In this document: positions 14,685 to 21,852 of the stretch, piece after piece
How positions within the stretch are numbered: position 1 is the first letter of the stretch
Layout of the letters: every line of letters starts with the position of its first letter
Assembly: GCA_023386365.1 (NCBI GenBank)
Contig: JAEWJX010000004.1
Coordinates: 1-22,466 of the forward strand
Length of the DNA: 22,466 bases
Reading direction: 5' to 3'
DNA from: Actinomycetes bacterium
GTDB lineage: Bacteria > Actinomycetota > Actinomycetes > Actinomycetales > Microbacteriaceae
Program-made: the position numbers and the translations under genes
The notes under the pieces: model-generated
The model's database searches: none
The model's input: only the letters and a program-made list of their open reading frames with translations
What the model was told of the DNA's origin: nothing

Positions 14685-17600
14685 TCAGTCGAGCGCGCGA
14701 CCGCGGGTCGCGAGGGCGCGCAGCGCCTCCGCGCGACGGGCGCGACCCGTCGGGTCGTCGACCGTGAACAGCAGCAGCTCCGGCAGCGACGTGGCGAAGT
14801 AGTCGGGGGCAGCGGGGGCCGCCTCGACCTCGGCGGCGGCCTGATCGAGCGCCGCCCACACCGCATCCGCAGGCTCGCCGAGACGCAGGTGCGCGACGCC
14901 CACCCAGAAGTCATCCTCCCGGGCCGGACGCGGTGCCACATCCAAGGCACCTGCGCCGTCGCGGGCCGCGCGCCAGCGGGCGGCAGCCGCATGCGGGTCG
15001 CCCGCGGCGGCCCACGCGTCGCCGGCAGCGACCCGCAACTCGGCCAGAGGATCCGCCGGATGCCGCCCCTCCCCGAGCGTGTCGGGGGGCGTCACGGCGT
15101 CGTCGAGCAACGCCGCCGCAGCAGCCGGATCCGACTCGCCGAGCTCCCGTGCCACCGCCAACGTGGCGCGGTCGAACGCGGCGATCGCGCGCCCTTCACC
15201 GCCCTCGAACGGCTGGAACACCCGCGAGGTGAGCACCCCGTACGCCTCGTCGACACGGCCCACATCGAGCAGCAGCCCGAGCACCGCGATCGCCAGATCG
15301 TCGCGGGCGTACAGGTCGGCACCCGATCCCTCCAGGCGCCGCAGGCGTTCCGCCGCTTCGACGCCACGCAGGCGCGCCAACTGGTCGCGCTCGAACACGA
15401 GCCGGGGAACCGACCCGGCGCGCTCGATCGCCCGCGCGAGCAGCGCATCCGCCGCATCCGGGTCGCCGCCGGCGTTCACCGTGGCGATCGCGGCGCTGCG
15501 CCATACGACCGGGTCGTCGGAGCCGGCCGCGAGCGCCGCATCCAGCACACGACGCGCCTCCGCCGGGCGACGTTCGCCGAGCAGCAGCCCTCCCCACAGG
15601 CCGAGCGCCACCGCATCCGGGGTTCCCCGGTCTTCCGCGGTGCCGGCCGCGGCGCGCAGCAGGTCGAGTTCGTCGAGCCCCGACGCGAACGCGTAGCGAC
15701 GCCCCGCGTCGCGGGCCGCGACCCGCTCGGTGTCGGCGTCGCCAGTGCGACCCGCGCGGTCGAAGATCGCCGCCCGCAGGTAGTGCGCCACCGGGGCCGC
15801 GTTGCCGAACACGGTCGGCCCGGCCTCCGCGGCACGCAGCGCGAGCGCCGCCGCCCTCCCGTCGTCGCCGAGGCCCGCCAGCTCGAACGCGATCGCGAGC
15901 GGGGTTCGGGGGTCGCGCACATCGAGCGCATCGTCGAGGGCTGCGAGCAGCGGGTCGAGCGGGTCGGCGGCCCGCGCCGCCGCGAGCGCATCCGCAGCCT
16001 CGTCGGTGCGACCGAGGCGCCGCAACGCGACCACACGGATGCCGTGGGCGGCGCTGCTGCGCGCATCCGTCCGTACCGCGTGGGCGGCGTGCCCCTCCGC
16101 CTCCTCGAGCGCCCCGAGCCGCAGCAGCGCGCGGGCGGCGCCGAGGTGCCCGGCGAGCGCGAACCCGCCGTCCCAGGCCGACTTCGCGAACGCATCCCCC
16201 GCCTCCCGCTCCCGGCCGAGCCGTGCGAGCACCAGCCCCCGCAGGTACGGCAGCTCGCCGGTGCGCGGGTTCAGGTTGCGGCGGGTGATGCGCGCGGTCG
16301 CGCGATCGAGGTGGTCGAGCGCGGTGCGGTACTCCCCCGCCGCGTGGGCGAGTTCGGCGAGCGCCAGGTGCGCACGGGAGTCGTCGGGGTCGAGCTGGAG
16401 GGCCCGCTCCAGGTAGGGGGCAGCGCTGCGGGTGGGGTGGCGGTACTGCCGCAGGTGCTGGGCGGTGAGCAGCGCCTCGTCGACGCTCGTCACATCGGAT
16501 GCGTCGGGCGGCACGGTCGCGCGCCACGGCTCCGCGTCGAGCGGCTCGTGCGCCGCCCACTCCACGAGCACCCGCGCACCCGACACCAGGCGCACCTGCA
16601 GCTCGTCGCGGCTCGCGCATCCGGGCACCGTCAGCTCCACCACGTCGGGGCGCCCCGGGGCGACGTCCACCGGGCGCCGCACCCGCAGCCCCGACGCGGG
16701 GTGCTCGATCACCAGCTCCCCCGAGACGGCGGCCGGCGCGGCGACGCCGATCGTCACCGCCCCATCCACGACATCCACCGCGAGCGCCGCGTCGAGGGTC
16801 GCCTGGTGCACGACCCCCACATCCTGGATCGGGTACCAGAACTGGCTGAATTCGCGCGTCTCCCCGGGGGCCAGGTAGCTGAAGTCGGGCTGGTTGTCGG
16901 TGAAGACGCCCGCCATCAGTTCCACGTAGGGGCCGTCGTCGTCGGTCAGTTGGCGGTCCCAGGCGCGGCCGATCGGCCCGTCGCCCCACGTCCACTGCTT
17001 CTTGCCGGGCGCGATCGTGCGATCCGCCCAGTGCACGAAGCCGGCACCCGCGCGGTGGTCGTACCCGCCGAAGAACGAGTCGTCGGTGTCGGTGATCATG
17101 TACGACGTCGGCACCGGGATGTTCGTGTAGCGGTCGAGGTCGGCAGCTCCCGGGCGCTGCTCGGCGAGGGCCGGATAGTCGACGCCGTAGTAGGGACGAT
17201 CCGCCTGCGGGAAAGCGGAGATCGCGCGCCTCGCGTGGTCGGCCACGAACCGCACGTCGGTGGGGAAGAATGACTGGTAGTCCTCGTGCACGGCGGCGGC
17301 GACGTTCGCCCACCAGAGGAACGTCTGCGGCACCTCGGTGCGGTTCACGAGTCGCGCCACCACCTCGACGGTGGCGCTGTCGGGGCGCAGCCGCACGCCG
17401 TGGGTTCCGCGCATCCGCTGCAGGGGGTCGAGGTCGGTGTGCCACACGGTGACGGTGCCGTCGGGGTCGCGTTCGATGCGGGTCTCGACCGGCAGGTAGG
17501 TGGCGGGGCGGTGATGCTGCGGCCAGTTGAACTCGACACCGCCCGAGATCCACGGGCCGCCGAGGCCGACGAGAGCCGGCTTGATGACGTTGTTGCGGTA

Positions 17601-17948
17601 GAAGAAGTCGTAGTCGCGGGTCTTGTCGTAGCCGATGTGGATGCGGCCGCCGATCTCCGGCAGCAGCATGAGGCGCACCCACCGGTTCTCAAGGTGGATG
17701 GCGTTCCAGGGGCGCGTGCGCGGTTCGGGGTCGATGCGGTCGACGAACGGCAGCGGGTACACGCGCCCGTCGGAGCCCTGGTACACACGCCGGTCGAAGA
17801 ACACCGGGTACTCGTCGGGTGCGGCCGGCTCGTAGCTGACGATCTCGACCTGGTCCTGCCAGCAGGCCACACCGCCGGCGTCGAGGTGCCGCCGCTCGGC
17901 GTCGGGGGCGGCGGGCAGCTGGATGCGGGGGCGCGACGGTGCGGTCAT
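14685..17948 (-). CDS. DUF5107 and tetratricopeptide-repeat protein
   Basis: A 1087-residue protein with no signal peptide. Residues about 30-400 match the DUF5107 family: RVYPLPFVDRI, WNAIHLENRWVRLMLLPEIGGRIHIGYDKT, FFYRNNVIKPALVGLGGPWISGGVEFNWPQHHRP, FLWWANVAAAVHEDYQSFFPTDV and GFVHWADRTIAPGKKQWTWG. That part looks like a mutarotase/lyase-type beta-supersandwich with many conserved aromatic and charged residues suited to sugar binding. After a short beta domain, residues about 510-1085 are alanine- and leucine-rich helical pairs spaced as TPR units (for example YLERALQLDPDDSRAHLALAELAHAAGEY). The family's reaction is not established to my knowledge; it travels with plant-glycan and rhamnose/galactose catabolic genes. 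It is divergent from an AraC-type regulator with only 55 bp between, which suggests control by it. ATG at 17948 has a poor Shine-Dalgarno. Confidence 0.85.
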   Translation of the reverse strand: MTAPSRPRIQLPAAPDAERRHLDAGGVACWQDQVEIVSYEPAAPDEYPVFFDRRVYQGSDGRVYPLPFVDRIDPEPRTRPWNAIHLENRWVRLMLLPEIGGRIHIGYDKTRDYDFFYRNNVIKPALVGLGGPWISGGVEFNWPQHHRPATYLPVETRIERDPDGTVTVWHTDLDPLQRMRGTHGVRLRPDSATVEVVARLVNRTEVPQTFLWWANVAAAVHEDYQSFFPTDVRFVADHARRAISAFPQADRPYYGVDYPALAEQRPGAADLDRYTNIPVPTSYMITDTDDSFFGGYDHRAGAGFVHWADRTIAPGKKQWTWGDGPIGRAWDRQLTDDDGPYVELMAGVFTDNQPDFSYLAPGETREFSQFWYPIQDVGVVHQATLDAALAVDVVDGAVTIGVAAPAAVSGELVIEHPASGLRVRRPVDVAPGRPDVVELTVPGCASRDELQVRLVSGARVLVEWAAHEPLDAEPWRATVPPDASDVTSVDEALLTAQHLRQYRHPTRSAAPYLERALQLDPDDSRAHLALAELAHAAGEYRTALDHLDRATARITRRNLNPRTGELPYLRGLVLARLGREREAGDAFAKSAWDGGFALAGHLGAARALLRLGALEEAEGHAAHAVRTDARSSAAHGIRVVALRRLGRTDEAADALAAARAADPLDPLLAALDDALDVRDPRTPLAIAFELAGLGDDGRAAALALRAAEAGPTVFGNAAPVAHYLRAAIFDRAGRTGDADTERVAARDAGRRYAFASGLDELDLLRAAAGTAEDRGTPDAVALGLWGGLLLGERRPAEARRVLDAALAAGSDDPVVWRSAAIATVNAGGDPDAADALLARAIERAGSVPRLVFERDQLARLRGVEAAERLRRLEGSGADLYARDDLAIAVLGLLLDVGRVDEAYGVLTSRVFQPFEGGEGRAIAAFDRATLAVARELGESDPAAAAALLDDAVTPPDTLGEGRHPADPLAELRVAAGDAWAAAGDPHAAAARWRAARDGAGALDVAPRPAREDDFWVGVAHLRLGEPADAVWAALDQAAAEVEAAPAAPDYFATSLPELLLFTVDDPTGRARRAEALRALATRGRALD

Positions 17949-18003
17949 GTCTCGACGCTAGGTCGCGCGAGGGCGCGGTCGTATGGTGGATCGGAGGAGC
18001 AAT
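17949..18003. promoter_or_regulatory. Divergent intergenic region, DUF5107 gene / AraC-type regulator
   Basis: Only 55 bp separate the two divergent starts, so both promoters and any AraC-type binding site must lie here or run into the genes. A good Shine-Dalgarno (GGAGGAG, 17993-17999) serves the regulator. Weak -10-like hexamers occur (TATGGT at 17982 on the plus strand, TAGCGT at 17955-17960 on the minus strand) but no convincing -35 boxes; I do not call exact promoters. Confidence 0.5.
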
Positions 18004-18894
18004 ATGGACGATTCGCTTGAGATCACTGCGGCTGACCGCGGCGAGGGGTTCGCACACGAACGTCTCCGTGTGCTGCCCGGGCCGGTCGTCGACGAGGCGC
18101 TGCGCTCCCCCGTCACGCGCCGCGCGGTCGCCACCGACGTCGGCTGGTTCCCCGCCGCATCCGGGCATCGCAGGACCCGACCGGCGGGGGCGGAAGAACT
18201 GATCTTGCTCCTGTGCACGGAAGGCTCCGGATGGGTGGAGTACGGGGGCGCCCGCGCGCGCCTCACGGCGGGTGCCGCCGCGCTCATCCCGCCGCGCACC
18301 CCGCACGCCTACGGCGCATCCGCCGACGACCCATGGACGATCTGGTGGTGCCATGTGCGCGGCAGCGATGTGGCCGACTTCACACGCGCGGTGGCGCACG
18401 GCTCCACCCCGGAGGTGATCCGCCTGCGGTCGCTCGATCGCACCGTCGCGCTGTTCGGCGAGCTGCTGGCATCCGTCGAACGCGGTCAGACGCCCGCCCA
18501 CGTGCTGGCCAGTTCGGGGGCGGCCTGGCACCTGCTGGCGCAGCTGACCGCCGACCGCGTGCTGCCCGCATCCGGCACCCCGTTGGAGCGCGCGATGCGT
18601 CACCTGGAGGAGCGTATCGACGCGACCGTGCGGGTGCCGGAGCTCGCGGCGATGGTGGGGTTGTCGCCGTCGCACCTGACCGCGCAGTTCCGGCGGGCGA
18701 CCGGCGGTGGGGTCACCGAGTACCACTCGGCATTGAAGCTGGCGCGGGCGCGTCAACTGCTCGACACCACGAGCCTGCCCATCGCCGACATCGCGCGAGC
18801 GGTCGGCTACGACGACCCGCTCTACTTCTCACGCCGCTTCCGCGCCGCCCACCGCCTCAGTCCGACCGACTACCGCGCCCGCCCCAAGGGCTGA
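18004..18894 (+). CDS. AraC-family transcriptional regulator
   Basis: A 296-residue regulator. The N-terminal half (about 35-150) is a cupin-type sugar-sensing domain (ELILLLCTEGSGWVEYGGARARLTAGAAALIPPRTPHAYGA). The C-terminal about 95 residues hold two helix-turn-helix motifs, VPELAAMVGLSPSHLTAQFRRATG and PIADIARAVGYDDPLYFSRRFRAAHRLSPTDYR, the latter being the AraC/XylS signature. ATG at 18004 is chosen over 17983 because GGAGGAG sits just before it. It is the only complete plus-strand gene in the window. It diverges from the DUF5107 gene and converges with the ApnO-like gene, whose stop is 9 bp away, so it is placed to control either. Members of this layout usually activate sugar catabolism genes. 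Confidence 0.93.
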   Translation: MDDSLEITAADRGEGFAHERLRVLPGPVVDEALRSPVTRRAVATDVGWFPAASGHRRTRPAGAEELILLLCTEGSGWVEYGGARARLTAGAAALIPPRTPHAYGASADDPWTIWWCHVRGSDVADFTRAVAHGSTPEVIRLRSLDRTVALFGELLASVERGQTPAHVLASSGAAWHLLAQLTADRVLPASGTPLERAMRHLEERIDATVRVPELAAMVGLSPSHLTAQFRRATGGGVTEYHSALKLARARQLLDTTSLPIADIARAVGYDDPLYFSRRFRAAHRLSPTDYRARPKG

Positions 18895-18903
18895 ACCCGC
18901 GGC

Positions 18904-19779
18904 TCAGCGCTCGATGTGGTCGAGGTGCAGCATGCGGGCGAGGTTCTTGTCGAGCTCCTCGTCGTCGAAGACGCGCTTCCAGTCGGGCTTGATGATCATC
19001 TCGCGGCCGTAGTCCATCGCGATGAGGCAGGCGTCGCTGAACGGGTTGTCGCCGTTGAGCGAGTTCGCGAGCGCCACCTGTGTGTGGCCGAGCAGGATCG
19101 AGCGGGCCGCCGGCTCGGGGATCCCGATCTTCACGGCCTCCTCCAGCGACTCCTTCAGCAGCGCGCCGATCATGCACGCGATCGTCTCGACGAGCGTCGG
19201 CTCCAGCTGCGCCAGCTGCTTCACCGTCACCCAGTGCACGTCGATGACGGGCGCGAAGATGGCCCGCACCACAGCCTCGACGAGTTCACGCACGGCCGGG
19301 TCGTCGGACTCGACCGCGGCGATCGCATCCTGCTTCGCCGCGATGCCGCCGAACGTGTCGGCGTACTCCTCGGGGGTGTGACGCTCGACGAACACCGACG
19401 GGTGACACGGATGCGTGACCGCCTGGATGACGTCGTCGCGCCGCGTCAGCAGCCCCGCGTACGCGGCGGCCGGGTCGAGCGTGAGCAGCACGGCGCCGGA
19501 CTTCAGCTGCGGGACGACGTCGGCCGAGACGGCCTTGAGCGCCAGGTCGGGCACCGCGAGGATGACGACGTCGGCGTCGCGCACCGCGTCGGCGGTGTCG
19601 GTGAGGGTGCGGCCGGTGGCGGTGACCCGCTCCTGACCGGCGGGCGAGTTCTCCACGTAGGCGACGGTGTGCGCCGTCTTCACGAGGTTGTTCGAGACGC
19701 GCATGCCCATCTTGCCGCCGGCGCCGATCACGGCGATCGTCGCGGTGGGGGTGTTGGTGGGGGTGAGGGTGTCGGTCAT
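18904..19779 (-). CDS. apnO: D-apionate oxidoisomerase-like protein
   Basis: A 291-residue NAD(P)-binding enzyme of the 6-phosphogluconate-dehydrogenase-like superfamily. The Rossmann motif GAGGKMG (19-25), DADVVILAVPD, and the downstream THPCHPSVF, FGGIAAKQDAI and QLAQLEPTLVETIACMIGALLKESLEEAVKIGIPE stretches fit the branch that includes ApnO, which oxidises D-apionate and migrates its hydroxymethyl group to give 3-oxo-isoapionate. The Thr/Pro-rich first 13 residues are not part of the fold. AAGGAG (19791-19796) lies inside the end of the upstream gene, 11 bases before ATG 19779. The neighbours are isomerases of the L-erythrulose route, which is the expected continuation and the main reason for preferring ApnO over an uncharacterised beta-hydroxyacid dehydrogenase. 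Its stop faces the AraC gene with 9 bp between and no real terminator. Confidence 0.75.
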   Translation of the reverse strand: MTDTLTPTNTPTATIAVIGAGGKMGMRVSNNLVKTAHTVAYVENSPAGQERVTATGRTLTDTADAVRDADVVILAVPDLALKAVSADVVPQLKSGAVLLTLDPAAAYAGLLTRRDDVIQAVTHPCHPSVFVERHTPEEYADTFGGIAAKQDAIAAVESDDPAVRELVEAVVRAIFAPVIDVHWVTVKQLAQLEPTLVETIACMIGALLKESLEEAVKIGIPEPAARSILLGHTQVALANSLNGDNPFSDACLIAMDYGREMIIKPDWKRVFDDEELDKNLARMLHLDHIER

Positions 19780-19784
19780 GGTGA

Positions 19785-20600
19785 TCAGTGCTCCTTCAGA
19801 TACTCGACGTTGTGGCGGGTCCAGTCGCGCTCCAGCGCGACCGTGGTCTCGAGGTCGCCCTGCCAGGGCAACCAGTGCTCGACGATGCGGGTGATGCCGC
19901 GGCCTGCGGGGTCGACGGTGTCGGTGAGGTGGGCGTAGTCGAGCAGCCCCTCCCCCATCCGGGCCCCCGCGAGGGTGAAGCCCACCCAGCCGTCGCGGCG
20001 GGAGAAGGCGAAGTCCTTCACGTGGATGCCGTTGACGTGGGGGGCGCAGCGATCGACGACGTCGCGGGGGTTCTCGAGGGCGGCGACCGTGTTGGCGGGG
20101 TCGAGGCAGATGCCGAGGCTCGGTGATCCGATCGTCTCGACCAGTGCGACGAGGTCACGCGACGGCACCTGCTCGTAGGTTTCGAGGCCGAGCCGCACAC
20201 CGGCCGCCTCGTAGGCGGGCAGCGCGTCGCGCAGCATCCGCTCAGCCTCGGGGAGGGTGGGGCGGGAGTCGGGCGCGTACAGCATGCTGCGCACGTAGTC
20301 GGCGCCGAGCACGCCCGCCAGGTCGAGGAACGACGCCAGGTGCGCCGGGGCGACACCTTTCGTCCCGAGTTCGAGGTGGATGCCGAGGTCGTCGGCCACG
20401 GATCGCACGTCGCTCACCTCCGCGGCGGAGAAGCCGAGCAGGGGTGCGTAGTCGCAGATCTGGAACAGCGAGAGACCCAGCTCGGCGGTGCGCCGCAGCA
20501 TCCCGGTGAGCGGGAGCGGTTCGGGGTTGGGGCCGTCGGGCAGCGTCTGCGCGCCCTCCCAGAAGAAGGCGTACGTGCCGAGGCCGAGTTCGCTGGTCAC
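19785..20600 (-). CDS. oiaC: TIM-barrel sugar isomerase-like enzyme, probable 3-oxo-isoapionate decarboxylase
   Basis: A 271-residue protein of the xylose-isomerase-like/AP-endonuclease-2 TIM-barrel family. Expected metal ligands are visible: E140 (GLETYEQ), D167 (CLDPANT), H193 (GIHVKDF) and E241 (IVEHWLP). Start LGLGTYAFFWEG is typical. By fold alone it could be a sugar-phosphate isomerase or epimerase. Between an ApnO-like and a LerI-like gene, the missing step is decarboxylation of 3-oxo-isoapionate to L-erythrulose, which known OiaC enzymes catalyse; I recall OiaC as a member of this fold, but with less certainty than for ApnO. GTG at 20600 has a strong GGAGGT (20607-20612) and overlaps the previous stop by 4 bp. 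The longer frame to 20867 is shadow. Confidence 0.65.
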   Translation of the reverse strand: MTSELGLGTYAFFWEGAQTLPDGPNPEPLPLTGMLRRTAELGLSLFQICDYAPLLGFSAAEVSDVRSVADDLGIHLELGTKGVAPAHLASFLDLAGVLGADYVRSMLYAPDSRPTLPEAERMLRDALPAYEAAGVRLGLETYEQVPSRDLVALVETIGSPSLGICLDPANTVAALENPRDVVDRCAPHVNGIHVKDFAFSRRDGWVGFTLAGARMGEGLLDYAHLTDTVDPAGRGITRIVEHWLPWQGDLETTVALERDWTRHNVEYLKEH

Positions 20601-21376
20601 GCGTGCACCTCCGCGCGACGGGAGTTCGCCAGTGCGGCGGCTTCGCGCAACACCTCGGCGAGGGCCGCCGGGTCGTGGGCGAAGCGTCCGAGGAAGAGCC
20701 CATCGACGTCGTCGCCCAGTTCGGTGAGCAGGCCGGGGCCGGCGCTGCCGCCGTAGATGACGGTGCTGCCGGCGCGGTCGTCGAGACCGGCGAGCAGTTC
20801 CCGCAGCCAGGAGGTGACGCGGCGGATGTGCGCGGTCGGCGCCGGCTCGGGAGCCCCGATGGCCCACACCGGTTCGTAGGCGACGATGACGCGCCCGGCG
20901 GGCGCCTCGGCGAGGGCCGACAGCACCTGCGCGGTGACGAACGCGACGGCATCGTCGGCGGGAACCCGGTCGGGTTCGCCGACGCAGATCAGCGGGATGA
21001 GTCCGTTGCGGAGTGCGGCGGCCGTCTTGCGGGCGACCACCGCATCCGTCTCGCCGTGGCGGCGGCGGCGTTCGGCGTGCCCGATCTCGACGAGGCCCAC
21101 GCCCACTTCGGCGAGCTCGGCGGGGCTCACCTCACCGGTGAACGCGCCCGCGTCGTACTCGGACGCATCCTGCGCACCGACGAGTACGCGGGTGCCCCAG
21201 ACGGCGTCGAGAGTGGGCAGCAGCTGCAAGAAGCTGGGCGCGAGGAACAGTTCGACGGTGCCGTCGGCGACGGCGGGGGTCGACGCGGCGAGGTCGGCGA
21301 CATCGGCCGCCCACTCGCGTGCGGCGCGGTGCCCGAAGTACATCTTCAGGCTCACCCCCACCGTCACCTTCGCCAT
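20597..21376 (-). CDS. lerI: Triose-phosphate-isomerase-like L-erythrulose-1-phosphate isomerase
   Basis: A 259-residue TIM homologue. Catalytic residues are in place: K11 in VSLKMYFG (NxK in ordinary TIM), H100 in EIGHAERR and E168 in AYEPVWAIG. The SLKMYF start, lack of the usual GNWK, and the changed segment after WAIG (APEPAPTAHI instead of TGxxAT) separate it from glycolytic TpiA and fit LerI, which converts L-erythrulose-1-phosphate to D-erythrulose-4-phosphate. Its partner DerI-like gene lies directly upstream and overlaps it by one base (TGATG at 21376). An ordinary TpiA would normally sit with gapA/pgk, absent here. A plain triose-phosphate isomerase paralogue remains the alternative. 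Confidence 0.8.
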   Translation of the reverse strand: MAKVTVGVSLKMYFGHRAAREWAADVADLAASTPAVADGTVELFLAPSFLQLLPTLDAVWGTRVLVGAQDASEYDAGAFTGEVSPAELAEVGVGLVEIGHAERRRRHGETDAVVARKTAAALRNGLIPLICVGEPDRVPADDAVAFVTAQVLSALAEAPAGRVIVAYEPVWAIGAPEPAPTAHIRRVTSWLRELLAGLDDRAGSTVIYGGSAGPGLLTELGDDVDGLFLGRFAHDPAALAEVLREAAALANSRRAEVHA

Positions 21377-21852
21377 CAGCAGGCTCCCGTGGTCTCGTAC
21401 TGCGAGATCGCGGCGACCTTCTCGGCGCTGGCGCTCGTGGGGTCGAAACGGTATCCCAACCATTCCCGCACGAGGCGCCGGGCCAGTTCGAGGCCGATGA
21501 CGCGCTGACCCATGGTGAGCACCTGGGCGTCGTTGGAGAGCACCGCCCGCTCGACCGAGAACGAGTCGTGGGCGGTGACGGCGCGGATGCCGGCCACCTT
21601 GTTGGCGGAGATCGCCACGCCCAGCCCGGTGCCGCAGATGAGCAGCGCGCGGTCGGCGGAGCCTGCGGCGACGAGTTCGGCGGCGGCGATGGCGACCTTC
21701 GGGTAGGCGGTGTGGCCGTCGGAATCCACACCCACGTCGACGACGGATGCGACGAGTCCGTTCGCTTCGAGGTCGGCCTTGAGGGCTTCTTTGTACTGGT
21801 ATCCGGCGTCGTCTGAGCCGATGACGAGGCGCAGGGGCTGGAGTTCGGTCAT
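21376..21852 (-). CDS. derI: RpiB-family D-erythrulose-4-phosphate isomerase
   Basis: A 158-residue LacAB/RpiB isomerase. Family motifs are IGSDDAGYQYKEAL (11-24), the active-site cysteine in LLICGTGLGVAISANKVAGIRA (C73), TAHDSFSVERAVLSNDAQVLTMGQR and a C-terminal WLGYRFD. RpiB proper acts on ribose/allose phosphates; the pairing with a LerI-like gene points to DerI, which makes D-erythrose-4-phosphate from D-erythrulose-4-phosphate and so feeds the pentose phosphate pathway. ATG at 21852 overlaps the stop of the kinase-like gene by 4 bp (ATGA). The protein ends in cysteine (TTGAC). Confidence is high for the family and moderate for the substrate. Confidence 0.8.
   Translation of the reverse strand: MTELQPLRLVIGSDDAGYQYKEALKADLEANGLVASVVDVGVDSDGHTAYPKVAIAAAELVAAGSADRALLICGTGLGVAISANKVAGIRAVTAHDSFSVERAVLSNDAQVLTMGQRVIGLELARRLVREWLGYRFDPTSASAEKVAAISQYETTGAC

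Noticed and set aside
14503..14992. Minus-strand frames through the repeat array with GSRIKD- and PNQG-type repeats
   Set aside because: They run out of frame through the end of the DUF5107 gene and take their repeats from the phased array; no start signals are seen.
18885..18910. Possible terminator between the AraC and ApnO-like genes
   Set aside because: Only a 5-bp GCTGA/TCAGC stem formed by the two stop codons is present, too weak to call.
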